Positions 6,100 to 14,359 of a stretch of 29,179 nt of DNA are shown piece by piece. The notes under the pieces were generated by a model. The model did not search any database. It was given only the letters and a program-made list of their open reading frames with translations, and was not told the origin of the DNA. The DNA lies in the NCBI RefSeq assembly GCF_001413925.1, contig NZ_LBMJ01000002.1, positions 1 through 29,179 on the forward strand, read 5' to 3'. The position numbers were made by a program, and so were the translations under genes. Source of the stretch: Nonlabens sp. YIK11. Lineage in GTDB: Bacteria; Bacteroidota; Bacteroidia; Flavobacteriales; Flavobacteriaceae. Each line of letters starts with the position of its first letter. Position 1 is the stretch's first letter.

Positions 6100-8721
6100 T
6101 CAATACCTGAATTTTATGTTCAGTAATAGGTATGAGGGTAAAATATCAAAACTTGAAATCCGCTTCTGAAAACTTGAAATCTGCACATCGTCAAACTCAT
6201 TTAGATCACTCAAATTTCGCCCTTTGATGGTGTAAGAAAAACTACCCTTTTTTGGTGTATAGTTTATATCTCCGTTCAGGAATAAAAAATTATCTTCATT
6301 GATATAGTAGTGCGTAGCATTCAATTTTAGATTCAACAATTTTTTCAAATTGTAGATTAAATCAATAGAAGATTCCACGTAGTTATTTTTGAATATCTGA
6401 TCGTTAAAGTCTGACCTTGTAAAATTGTATTCAGAATAGAACTTAAAGTTGATCGGGATTTTAAAGTAGGTAGTTCCCTGAATACGATAATTTGAAGTTA
6501 AGCTTTGAATATCTTCAAAATTACCATTAACCGCGATGCTATTCCTGCTTATAGATTGTTGTGTACCTAGTTTAATAGAGATGGGTAGTATGTCCAAGTA
6601 CCTCGTGAAATTGAAGTCAAATAATAAAGAGCTGTTACCATCCAGTAATACATCTTGAAAAATACTTACCCGTTCACTTACATCACTCTCTATACCATAA
6701 GATCTATCTGAGACACGGTACAATACGCTTGAATTAATTAGGAAAAGCTTTTCATAATCTCTTAGGTAATATCTTAAGCTGAAATTGTGGCTATTTATAC
6801 TTTCTATATTTTGAAACCCTCTTCGAATAGTCCTATAATTTTCGAATAGATAACCATCATTGAGCCGGTCTGATTGAGGAAGGTCATTGTTATACGAATA
6901 ATTCAAACCAAAAGTTCCGAATGCATTTTTTTTATAGGTTAGACCTACATTAGGATTAAAAAATAAAAAGGTTCTACGTTCACCTTTGAGCTTAGTAGTT
7001 GTTGGAGCTATGGATATTGAAGAGTTTATTTTTAAAAACCTGTTCAAATTATGAGCGTATTGAAGTTCGCCTTTAAATAGGACTTTTTGATAGCCAGTTC
7101 TAGTAGTAAGTGTATCTGACACAAACCCATTATTGAGTAAAATATCTCCATCCAGATCATAATGTTCGTAATCAGCATCTAATTTTAGACCTAAATTAGA
7201 GTTCGACCATTTATTAATGAATTCTGTGGATGCGCCAGCATATAACATGGGCTGACTAAGGGATTGAGTTACAATATTAGAAGACTCATCGTTTCCTGGG
7301 ATAAAGCTGTAGATATTAGGGGCTATTTTATATTCATCTCGCAAGGAATTGTAACCTAGATACGAGTTTACGTTGAGCAATAACCCATCAGAGATTTTTT
7401 TAGTAACAGTAAGGTTATTTACGAACCTTTGTCTTTCCAAATCCTGATTTTGATTAATTGTTTCACCATTAAAATCTAACAACACATCTCGATTGGTAGG
7501 AAGTGTCTGATAGGTAAATTCATACTGATAATATGTTTGGTTATCAGTCAAGTATTTTAATTCCAAATCAGTACCAATTATAACATCTCTCGATTCAAAA
7601 TCATTGTTTTCAGTATATTCAATGATATCATCAGATGTATAAAGTTCAGTTCTACTATTATTTGATTTATTGATTCTATCACTTGAATAATAGGTCAAGC
7701 TTCTTAATTTAACATTAGACCCTAAACTTTTATTGACGCCAAAAGAGTTCAGCAATGAATTATTGAAAACATCTTCATTATAACTAAACTTAGAAGAAGT
7801 TAGATTATCAATGTTAAGTATAGGGTCACTGAATCTGCTGACGTGCCCATCTGAACCCAACTGTTGCTCTGAATTGACCTGTGATCCTGCCAATTCGCTG
7901 ATATTATTGAGTTTTGTTAGATTGAAAAGCTTGATATCTTTTCTTAAAAGACCAACTGTATTGGATATTTCGTACCGTTCATTAGTTCCCAACCCCAAAT
8001 TAGCATTACCAAACCAAACATTAAGTTGGTCTTCCTTTAGCTTAAGATTTATCGCGACTTTTTCTGAATCTTGAAACGATTTTAGAATAGGATTATCCTC
8101 GAAATTATTAAGGATTTCAACCTCAGATATGGTATTTGAATTTAAGTTTTTGGAAAGCAACTTATATCTATCCGCAAAAATGTCGTCTCCCTCTACTAAA
8201 AGCTTGTCAATAGATTTTCCATTCACCTTAATATTTCCATTATCACTTACTTCAACACCAGGTATATTTTTAAGTAAGTCTTCTACAACCTGTTCACTAC
8301 CATCCGTGAATGCTGCTGCTTTAAAAGTAATTGTGTCTGTATTTATTTTTATTTTTTGCCAAGGTTCCAAGACGATCTGGTCCAAACTTTCTACACGTGT
8401 CCGTAGCTTAACAGGTATCTTATAAACTGTTATTCCATTTTTCAAAACTACATCGCTAGTAAATTCGCCATATCCCAAAGCATTTACACGTAACTCCAAA
8501 GTGTCGGTAAACCTTACACCTTGAATATCGAGTTCAAAATAACCTAGATTACTACTGGATTTATAATTGAGATATTTACCACCCTTGTATATAACTGCGC
8601 TAGCATTTTCTATAGGAGTGTTAGTTGAATCTATAACGGTACCCTGAACGGTTATCCCTTGTGAAAGAACCTGTATTGATATTAGAAGAAATGTAAGAAA
8701 ATAATAGATCTTACTCATCAA
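6100..8721 (-). CDS. SusC/TonB-receptor-like outer-membrane beta-barrel protein (pair 1)
   Basis: 873 aa. Signal peptide about 1-21, ending VLSQ. A carboxypeptidase-regulatory-like beta-sandwich lies at about 22-110. A plug-like domain at about 115-232 contains VVEDLLKNIPGVEV and GKSIDKLLVEGDDIF, typical of TonB-receptor plugs. The rest is a beta barrel with alternating aromatic strands, ending in LLLNIKFRY, an outer-membrane insertion signal. No clear TonB box is seen. Its start overlaps the end of the GLPGLI gene by 11 bases, so the two are coupled. Transport of a protein, peptide or other ligand across the outer membrane is the family expectation; the substrate is unknown. It resembles the product of 11751-14276 in layout, with low sequence similarity. 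A partial second record is at 27210-29179. Confidence 0.85.
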   Translation of the reverse strand: MMSKIYYFLTFLLISIQVLSQGITVQGTVIDSTNTPIENASAVIYKGGKYLNYKSSSNLGYFELDIQGVRFTDTLELRVNALGYGEFTSDVVLKNGITVYKIPVKLRTRVESLDQIVLEPWQKIKINTDTITFKAAAFTDGSEQVVEDLLKNIPGVEVSDNGNIKVNGKSIDKLLVEGDDIFADRYKLLSKNLNSNTISEVEILNNFEDNPILKSFQDSEKVAINLKLKEDQLNVWFGNANLGLGTNERYEISNTVGLLRKDIKLFNLTKLNNISELAGSQVNSEQQLGSDGHVSRFSDPILNIDNLTSSKFSYNEDVFNNSLLNSFGVNKSLGSNVKLRSLTYYSSDRINKSNNSRTELYTSDDIIEYTENNDFESRDVIIGTDLELKYLTDNQTYYQYEFTYQTLPTNRDVLLDFNGETINQNQDLERQRFVNNLTVTKKISDGLLLNVNSYLGYNSLRDEYKIAPNIYSFIPGNDESSNIVTQSLSQPMLYAGASTEFINKWSNSNLGLKLDADYEHYDLDGDILLNNGFVSDTLTTRTGYQKVLFKGELQYAHNLNRFLKINSSISIAPTTTKLKGERRTFLFFNPNVGLTYKKNAFGTFGLNYSYNNDLPQSDRLNDGYLFENYRTIRRGFQNIESINSHNFSLRYYLRDYEKLFLINSSVLYRVSDRSYGIESDVSERVSIFQDVLLDGNSSLLFDFNFTRYLDILPISIKLGTQQSISRNSIAVNGNFEDIQSLTSNYRIQGTTYFKIPINFKFYSEYNFTRSDFNDQIFKNNYVESSIDLIYNLKKLLNLKLNATHYYINEDNFLFLNGDINYTPKKGSFSYTIKGRNLSDLNEFDDVQISSFQKRISSFDILPSYLLLNIKFRY

Positions 8722-9511
8722 AAGACTCTAAATTGAATTTAAGCATAGGAGCAAATTGTCTTGATGAATTAGCATTTGGAGACTGTTCTGAGAGCATCAT
8801 TCCTACCTTTTGTTTTCTTATATGAACAGCTTTCAAGCCTTTAGCATATTCTAAAGAAGAAATCCACTCACTTTTTTTATCAGAAAGAAACGGTTTCGTA
8901 ATGAATAATTCATTTTTGCTGGGGTATTCTATAGACTTGAAATAGAAAAATATTTCTTTATTAGTATCGTATGCTTCTAGTATTATTCCAGGAAGACCGT
9001 TGAGTTTCCAAGGACCATAAGGTAATGGTATCTCAAAAGTAAACCACGCCGTATAATCGCGACCATTGAAAGAAGCCTCGGCCTTGGTACAGCTTAATCC
9101 TCCTATAACTTTGGTTTCTTCTTTTATATCCCAGGCTATGGATGGGATGGAGTCCTTTACGTAGAAATCATGTAAATCTTTTGCAAGCATCATATTTTCT
9201 TCTCTGATCAAGTTGTAGATATAGCCTTTTGGAGATGTTTTCATTTGGATCAAAAACACCGCCTTATCACTTTTTCTAAATGTTTTCATTTCCCTTATGT
9301 GTTTTCCTTCAAGAGAATCACTAGCAAAAAGGTAGGATGACTCTTTGGAGTTAAATACGAGGTTAGCATTGTAGTCAATTCCTATTGGAGCTCCCATACC
9401 AAAACTTTCCTTATGACCATAATTGACCACTCCCATACTATTTTGCTGAGCTTCAACTAAAAAAGCAGTTAAAACACAGAGTAAAATTGCGAGGGTCTTA
9501 GTATTTATCAT
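8711..9511 (-). CDS. GLPGLI-family secreted protein (pair 1)
   Basis: 266 aa, with a signal peptide at about 1-21 (cut after VEA). The family hallmark is near residues 135-180: a GGLSCTKAEASFNGRDYTAWF block followed by GPWKLNGLPGIILEA, with GLPGII replacing GLPGLI. GLPGLI proteins are known almost only from Bacteroidota. They are periplasmic or outer-membrane associated and often sit beside large TonB-receptor-like proteins; their biochemical role is not established. It is the first gene of a two-gene leftward operon and overlaps the receptor gene by 11 bases. Unlike the rightward operon, no small peptide gene precedes it. Confidence 0.88.
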   Translation of the reverse strand: MINTKTLAILLCVLTAFLVEAQQNSMGVVNYGHKESFGMGAPIGIDYNANLVFNSKESSYLFASDSLEGKHIREMKTFRKSDKAVFLIQMKTSPKGYIYNLIREENMMLAKDLHDFYVKDSIPSIAWDIKEETKVIGGLSCTKAEASFNGRDYTAWFTFEIPLPYGPWKLNGLPGIILEAYDTNKEIFFYFKSIEYPSKNELFITKPFLSDKKSEWISSLEYAKGLKAVHIRKQKVGMMLSEQSPNANSSRQFAPMLKFNLESFDE

Positions 9512-9735
9512 TGATAATTCTATGTATTAATTCAGAATCGTAAAGTCACTGAAATATAATGGAAAAACGCTTATCAACTATAATTTTAGTTGAATAGACT
9601 ACTCTAATCTTCTAATATTGGTAATCCTTAAAATTTATTTTGCCTTTGGGATTCACTACCTTAAAGGAGCTTAATTCAGTTCTACTTGACATAAGACTGC
9701 TTACGTTGCATCATAGATCTTTGGTTATGAAGCAG
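9512..9735. other. Intergenic region upstream of the leftward GLPGLI operon
   Basis: AT-rich, with no credible gene on either strand. It must hold the promoter of the leftward operon. The best candidate on the minus strand is TATATTTC at 9551-9558 (one base off TAnnTTTG), with TTG at 9575-9577, spacing 16. That is slightly short for the Bacteroidota pattern, so it is weak. Confidence 0.35.
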
Positions 9736-9858
9736 TTATTTGTTTTGGGTAGTAGTATGTCGGGCAAAAACATTGGAATCTTCAGGATCTGGCCACTTTC
9801 GTTGAGGATCCCTCAGAATTTTAAGAGCCAAAAACACCGCGTTTCTTTCCTTTAAGGC
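9736..9858 (-). pseudogene. Open extension of the 85-aa gene beyond its amber stop
   Basis: The 85-codon gene to the right ends in TAG (9859-9861). The same frame then stays open for 40 further codons to a TAA at 9736-9738, reading ALKERNAVFLALKIL then RDPQRKWPDPEDSNVFA. The composition looks like real protein and not random sequence. Possibilities are a longer gene cut by a nonsense mutation, a separate small gene with a non-ATG start (GTG at the Val of NAVF), or chance. Confidence 0.3.
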
Positions 9859-10116
9859 CTACTCCTCAAGGTCATTCCAATTACGCACTCTATTGCTTTC
9901 TTCCTCGGTCAAATCTCTGACGTAAATAAAGCGCACACCCTTTCCAAAGCGCACCAAGTGTCCTAATTCTGTCACATAAAAATCCTGTTCAATGTCTTCA
10001 TCAGCCCTGTGAAGTTCGCTGCCGTCCACAATCGCATCAGCCGTTATAAATGCATCATCCTGGAATATTGCCAGTCGCTCGTTACCGTCAACACTCAGTC
10101 TTACTAATTCTCCCAT
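9859..10116 (-). CDS. Hypothetical 85-aa protein
   Basis: 85 aa starting MGELVRLSVDGNERLAI and ending NDLEE. Acidic and soluble, probably beta-rich in the first half, with a helix in the last 20 residues (EEESNRVRNWNDLEE). GC content and codon use are higher than in the surrounding genes, hinting at a different origin. No family recognised. It sits between the two divergent GLPGLI operons and may be a leftover of an older insertion. Confidence 0.6.
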   Translation of the reverse strand: MGELVRLSVDGNERLAIFQDDAFITADAIVDGSELHRADEDIEQDFYVTELGHLVRFGKGVRFIYVRDLTEEESNRVRNWNDLEE

Positions 10117-10185
10117 AATCGTTTAATAATAAATAGTTCGTTTTTTAGAAAAGCACCAAAAATCGGAATTATTTATTCTTTTCCT

Positions 10186-10287
10186 TTAAGGTCTGACGAA
10201 GTCATCGTCATCAAACCCCTTTTCTTTTGCCTCGATGTAGTTTCTCTCCCGGAACCCCTCGAGAAAAGTCTGCATCTGCATACGCAT
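10186..10287 (-). CDS. Tiny ORF or C-terminal gene remnant
   Basis: 33 codons from ATG, reading MRMQMQTFLEGFRERNYIEA and ending in an acidic GFDDDDFVRP. The same frame stays open upstream for about 22 codons without a start codon, with coding-like content (NYNIRKQVDYHTSSTES). The whole may be the 3' end of a lost longer gene. It precedes the 85-aa gene on the same strand by 69 bases and shares its higher GC. Confidence 0.35.
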   Translation of the reverse strand: MRMQMQTFLEGFRERNYIEAKEKGFDDDDFVRP

Positions 10288-10373
10288 GGACTCAGTGCTA
10301 CTCGTATGATAGTCCACTTGCTTTCGAATATTGTAATTTATTAAAGGATTATTTTTTACAATTATTCACATGA

Positions 10374-10402
10374 TTGAAAATAAAACACTTAAATTAGCTT
10401 TG
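10374..10402 (+). promoter_or_regulatory. Promoter of the peptide/GLPGLI/receptor operon
   Basis: TTG at 10374-10376, an 18-base spacer, and TAGCTTTG at 10395-10402 match the Bacteroidota consensus TTG-N17-23-TAnnTTTG exactly. The first peptide ATG is 19 bases further on. It is the best promoter in the window. Confidence 0.65.
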
Positions 10403-10421
10403 AACCAATAATATTTATAAT

Positions 10422-10712
10422 ATGAAAACAATTTTATTAACGATTACGTGTGTCGCACTATTCTGTAGCTTTACTTCCGTAAATTCGGTAGAAAGTATTG
10501 CGGTAGAACCTAACCAAGTTGAATCATTTGGTCCCACTGAGTGCTGTGATAAAACTGTAACTAAGGGGGAGCCAGGCACTGATGGGTATACTACTGCAAC
10601 GGCGACGAGTTGTAATAGCAGCACTTCAAGTTCGGATTGGAATAAGGATCGTGCCTGTGAAGAAGCCCAGAGTAGAGCAGAAAAGGTTGTCGCTGTTCTT
10701 TCTCCATTTTAA
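10422..10712 (+). CDS. Secreted cysteine-patterned peptide 1
   Basis: 96 aa. Sec-type signal peptide at about 1-22 (MKTILLTITCVALFCSF). The predicted mature part holds four cysteines: CC at 41-42, C64 and C79. It shares with peptide 2 the motif CC-x6-GEPGTDGY-x5-TSC with identical spacing, then AC-x2-AQS and a helical tail (SRAEKVVAVLS). The cysteines could form two disulfides. No family recognised. First gene of a four-gene operon with peptide 2 (18 bases downstream), GLPGLI and receptor. A secreted signal, toxin or surface-displayed small protein handled by the receptor is a reasonable guess, not shown. The antisense frame over it is a shadow. Confidence 0.8.
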   Translation: MKTILLTITCVALFCSFTSVNSVESIAVEPNQVESFGPTECCDKTVTKGEPGTDGYTTATATSCNSSTSSSDWNKDRACEEAQSRAEKVVAVLSPF

Positions 10713-10730
10713 TAATCAAAACAATTCCTC

Positions 10731-11000
10731 ATGAAAATTTTATTTTTACTTTTTACAATTCCCCTCTTGTCGTTTACCAATATTGAGAACACATCAGTAA
10801 ACAATGAAACCTTATTAGATGGAGGGTCAACTTGCTGTACAAGATCTGGTTCTGTTGGAGAGCCTGGTACAGATGGATACTACAGCTTTAGTTATACCAG
10901 TTGTGTTACGGGAACTGGTGATACACAAACTGCTGCATGTTTACAAGCTCAAAGTAACGTTGACTCTGCCAAGAGACAGCTGTCTGTTATAATGGGGTAA
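10731..11000 (+). CDS. Secreted cysteine-patterned peptide 2
   Basis: 89 aa, a paralog of peptide 1. Signal peptide at about 1-16 to 22 (MKILFLLFTIPLLSFTN). CC at 35-36, GEPGTDGY at 43-50, C58 and C70, then LQAQSNVDSAKRQLSVIMG. The 21-residue spacing from CC to the third cysteine equals that of peptide 1, while the loop to the fourth is 11 instead of 14. Outside these motifs the two differ, so the motif is probably under selection. Its stop codon shares a base with the GLPGLI start (TAATG), implying translational coupling. Confidence 0.8.
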   Translation: MKILFLLFTIPLLSFTNIENTSVNNETLLDGGSTCCTRSGSVGEPGTDGYYSFSYTSCVTGTGDTQTAACLQAQSNVDSAKRQLSVIMG

Positions 11001-11782
11001 TGATAAAACTTAGAATTATGGGCATAGCATATAAAGGAACAATCAAAATAATTTTGGTGGTTTTCGCTTTATTTAGCACCTTCAACGCTGTCAGCCAAAA
11101 TAGCATCGAGGTGATTTATCTCGACATATTGAAGGACCCTAGTGCTGATGGAGGTGCTACTCATGCATTTAATTCAAAACTTTTGTCAAACGGAAAGCAC
11201 AGCGCTTTTTTTCATAAGTCTATAGATACAATGTTGCTCGGAACTCAGTCAGGGGTGACTGAGTTTCCAGAGGGCACGAAATACCACTTGAGATATTTGA
11301 AAGATTTGGATAAAAATATAATCAAGTATAAAAAACGATCGGGAAAAACAATATCAAGCATAATAGATACCGTCAGCTTTGATTTTCAATTTGGAAAAAA
11401 TAAGAAGACGATTCTTGGTTATGAATGTAAACAAGCGGTTATAAGCTGGAGAGGTCGTTATCTAGAACTTTACTATGCTCCTGAGCTAAATTATTCAGAT
11501 GGGCCATTCAAATTCCTTGGTCTTCCTGGATTAATACTATTAGTGGAAGACCCTCAAGGTATGGTATCAATGAGAGCTAAGTCAATTAATAAAAATTATA
11601 CTGGTAAAATACCTACAAGTCTTGAAAAGTTCCAAAACCCTATCAGTTATTCAGAATTCGTGAGGAAGTATGATAAATTTAGAGTCGATCTGGTTAATAA
11701 AATGGGAGCGGAAACCCCTGGAACTACATTTAGTTTACCTTATAAGGAGATTGAAATTATTCATCCCGACCATATCGAATAA
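11000..11782 (+). CDS. GLPGLI-family secreted protein (pair 2)
   Basis: 260 aa. The ATG at 11000 overlaps the stop of peptide 2. A second ATG at 11018 would give a more usual signal-peptide length; the hydrophobic core is IKIILVVFALF, near residues 15-25. The family block runs from LGYECKQAVISWRGRYLELYY (about 139-159) to GPFKFLGLPGLILLVEDP, with GLPGLI at 174-179. Diverged from the 266-aa homolog on the same plasmid outside these blocks. Likely works in the periplasm or at the outer membrane together with the receptor gene that overlaps its 3' end. Confidence 0.88.
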   Translation: MIKLRIMGIAYKGTIKIILVVFALFSTFNAVSQNSIEVIYLDILKDPSADGGATHAFNSKLLSNGKHSAFFHKSIDTMLLGTQSGVTEFPEGTKYHLRYLKDLDKNIIKYKKRSGKTISSIIDTVSFDFQFGKNKKTILGYECKQAVISWRGRYLELYYAPELNYSDGPFKFLGLPGLILLVEDPQGMVSMRAKSINKNYTGKIPTSLEKFQNPISYSEFVRKYDKFRVDLVNKMGAETPGTTFSLPYKEIEIIHPDHIE

Positions 11783-14276
11783 CATCCCTGTCATTCTTAT
11801 TGTTCTTTTATCACAAACATCATTCTCCCAAAAAATAAGAGTGACAAATAACTTTGAAGAACCTATTGCAGATGCTAAAATCATTGTTGAAAACGATTCT
11901 AAAGGCTTATTAGCCATACTGACTACTGACTCTAGTGGCGAGTCTTTTCTTGATGTTGAGGGTTCTGAGCTCATGTTTTTAGTAAGCCACCCTGCTTACA
12001 ATAGTGAGAGGATTGAGTTTTCAAAAAGGGGCCAACAAGAAATTATAGAAATTAAGTTGTCCTATAAAAAGGAGATTCTCGATCAAGTTGTTTTAACAGC
12101 AAAAAAAAGTATTACAAAAAGTGGAGACACTACGATTATTCAAATTCCCTATTTCAAAAATAGCAATGACAGACGCTTTAGTGAGGTCTTGAAGCGAATA
12201 CCCGGTCTTGAAGTGACTAAGCAGAATGAGATAAAGTTTAAAGGGCGAACAATAACAGATATTTTAATCAACGGGCAAAAATTATTTGACGCGGATTATA
12301 ATTCTGCTGTAGATATTATGAACCCTAAAGACATGGTTCAGATTAAGATCATCGAAAACTACAACGATAATGAAGGATTTACTTCACAAAAGAAAACCAA
12401 TGATATTGCTCTTGATGTTGATTACAATTCTGACGTTGTTTTCTCGGGGAGTGCTGGTTTAAACAAGGGAATAAGTCAAGAATATTCGCTAAGCACAAGT
12501 AACTTAGCGGTTACCAAGGGTATAACTAATTTTATCATTGCTGAAACTCAGAATCTTGGCAAATCTTCACTTACCAACAGAGCATTTACTCTCAAAACAA
12601 AAAAGAGCACCTCATTGGAAAATCAATATAGGATGCCAGAAGTTAATGCATTAACGGTACCATTATCTGAAGATGTCGGTGCTTTCAATGAATCCTATAT
12701 TTTAGACGATAACATACGCATCAAAATCGATAAAGAGAATGAGATCTTAATTAAGGTTAAGAATTATTGGGAATACCTATCAAGAAATGATCTGCAGACC
12801 ACATCATTTTTTGGAGACGGAAATGAAGAGACACGTATAACAAGGCAACAACAAGGACTATACTCTAAATTAAACGAAATAGACATTCAGTATAGCATAA
12901 CAAATAAAAAGGACTTCTTGTCCACAGATATATACGCATCAGATTTTGATTATAGCTTAAATAACGATATTACAATAAATGAAAATCAGGGCATTTTTAA
13001 GTCAGACAGAGATAAGAGCATTCTATCTATGGAAGCCATTTACCAGCGCCAGTGGTCAGAAGCAAACGTAACTACAATTGAAGCTTCAGGCACATTATCT
13101 AATGGAGAGATTGGGTCTTTATCTGATGGAGATGGCACTTTGGGTTTTGATCAAAAAACGGGTTTTTCTAGTAATTTTCTGAATTTTAAAATAAGTCAAC
13201 CCATTGTTAAAGATACCAGCTTCAAACTTGAATTAATCGGATCACATGATTCTGGTGTGTACGAAGCTACCGTATCAGACGAAAGACAGACAGAATCTGT
13301 AGCGAGGTCAGAAGTATCATCTTTTATTCGTTATGACCTTGGCCCTGTTAAACTCTCTTCAAGTGTTGGACTGAATTATTTTGATTCCAAGCTAGGAAGT
13401 AGTCAAAACAGCGATGCTCTGATCAATGGAAGCTTGACTGTTGATTATGTCAAATCTAATTTATTCCACAAATTGACAGGCTATCTAAATAGTTCATGGA
13501 TTAATAACCAATTCAAAAATCCCTTAGCAATCAGAATTGACCCAACATCTCAATTCTTAAACAATCAAATAAATGAACCTTTTACGTCAAGCAATATTTC
13601 TTATTCATTAACCTTGCAATCTATTTTACATAGTTACTCTCTACAAGCAGGTTATTCATACAATAATAAAACGCTCGTCAACTTATTCTTGTTTGAACCT
13701 AATTTGTCAACAAATCAAACTATAATTTCAAATCAAGGAAATAGTTCTCTTTCAGCCACACTAACTACTAACAACTATTTACGTTTATTTAAAATAAATA
13801 CGATTTTCAACAGCTTCATTTCTTTAAACAAAAGCTTGTTTGCTGTTTCTCCTAATGCGATTCAAGAGGTTGACAATTTAACTTATTTCAATAGTCTCAC
13901 TATTAAAAAGCGTATTAGCAACAAGTTTTTTGCACGCGTTGAAATGAACGCGACATACAATAGAGTTCAATTAGAACAGTCTACTTTAGATAATTTCACA
14001 TTCTCATCGGGGGCCTATTTTGACATTAACGTAAAGCATCTATCAGCTACCATTGAGGGGGTTTTGGAGAATTATGGTAATGATAACTTTGTGTTTATAA
14101 ATATGTCTGCGGACTACTCTCCCTCTAACAGTAACTGGCAGTTTGGGATTTATGGAATCAATTTATTAGATATTAACTCAATAACAGACAGGAGTATCAG
14201 TCCACTAACTTCAACAAATTTTAGTACAGAAATTCCAGGAAGGAGGATGACTTTAGCTGCTAATTACTCATTTTGA
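11751..14276 (+). CDS. TonB-receptor-like outer-membrane beta-barrel protein (pair 2)
   Basis: I choose the TTG at 11751 (841 aa). It gives an ideal signal peptide (MKLFIPTISNN, then VILIVLLSQTSFSQ, cut near 26) and is preceded by AAGGAGA. The frame is open back to an ATG at 11670, but that would place 27 poor residues before the signal and overlap GLPGLI by 113 bases instead of 32. A carboxypeptidase-regulatory-like domain lies at about 28-103. The plug at about 108-225 contains VLKRIPGLEV and GRTITDILINGQKLFDADY, parallel to the pair 1 plug. The barrel ends in LAANYSF, with the usual terminal Phe. Last gene of the peptide operon. Substrate unknown; the two secreted peptides are the obvious candidates. 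Confidence 0.85.
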   Translation: MKLFIPTISNNIPVILIVLLSQTSFSQKIRVTNNFEEPIADAKIIVENDSKGLLAILTTDSSGESFLDVEGSELMFLVSHPAYNSERIEFSKRGQQEIIEIKLSYKKEILDQVVLTAKKSITKSGDTTIIQIPYFKNSNDRRFSEVLKRIPGLEVTKQNEIKFKGRTITDILINGQKLFDADYNSAVDIMNPKDMVQIKIIENYNDNEGFTSQKKTNDIALDVDYNSDVVFSGSAGLNKGISQEYSLSTSNLAVTKGITNFIIAETQNLGKSSLTNRAFTLKTKKSTSLENQYRMPEVNALTVPLSEDVGAFNESYILDDNIRIKIDKENEILIKVKNYWEYLSRNDLQTTSFFGDGNEETRITRQQQGLYSKLNEIDIQYSITNKKDFLSTDIYASDFDYSLNNDITINENQGIFKSDRDKSILSMEAIYQRQWSEANVTTIEASGTLSNGEIGSLSDGDGTLGFDQKTGFSSNFLNFKISQPIVKDTSFKLELIGSHDSGVYEATVSDERQTESVARSEVSSFIRYDLGPVKLSSSVGLNYFDSKLGSSQNSDALINGSLTVDYVKSNLFHKLTGYLNSSWINNQFKNPLAIRIDPTSQFLNNQINEPFTSSNISYSLTLQSILHSYSLQAGYSYNNKTLVNLFLFEPNLSTNQTIISNQGNSSLSATLTTNNYLRLFKINTIFNSFISLNKSLFAVSPNAIQEVDNLTYFNSLTIKKRISNKFFARVEMNATYNRVQLEQSTLDNFTFSSGAYFDINVKHLSATIEGVLENYGNDNFVFINMSADYSPSNSNWQFGIYGINLLDINSITDRSISPLTSTNFSTEIPGRRMTLAANYSF

Positions 14277-14303
14277 TAGATGGTTATAACTATTCTATAC
14301 ATA

Positions 14304-14337
14304 TTTGAAATAAATGTGAAAAACTCTTTTAATTTTA
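14304..14337 (+). promoter_or_regulatory. Weak candidate promoter of the AbiEii-like toxin
   Basis: TTTG at 14304-14307, a 22-base spacer and TAATTTTA at 14330-14337, one base off TAnnTTTG. The toxin ATG is 22 bases later. Confidence 0.3.
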
Positions 14338-14359
14338 GACATGGTAGTCCCTGAATCAT

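Larger units (their letters stand above)
1..8069. repeat. Terminal direct repeat, copy 1 (circular-contig overlap)
   Basis: This stretch is repeated in the same orientation at 21116-29179. Copy 1 carries seven single-base insertions relative to copy 2, near 187, 717, 767, 1009, 1287, 1584 and 2622, nearly all in homopolymer runs. From about 2,630 to 5,290 the copies are identical. Right of that, the reading frames are intact here and broken in copy 2. Errors therefore rise toward each end of the sequence. I infer an unclosed circular plasmid assembled from long reads. Use copy 2 for genes at 1-2600 and copy 1 for genes at 5290-8069. Confidence 0.93.

Noticed and set aside
1..8069. A true tandem or segmental duplication of 8 kb
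   Set aside because: The differences are mostly one-base homopolymer length changes, clustered at the two ends of the sequence, with an identical middle. This pattern fits an unclosed circular assembly, not diverging duplicates.
9640..9855. 71-codon plus-strand ORF
   Set aside because: Starts at a non-ATG codon, has no protein-like pattern, and lies antisense to a better coding-like minus frame.
10415..10624. Antisense ORF over secreted peptide 1
   Set aside because: The plus-strand peptide has a signal peptide, a promoter and a paralog; the antisense frame is a shadow.
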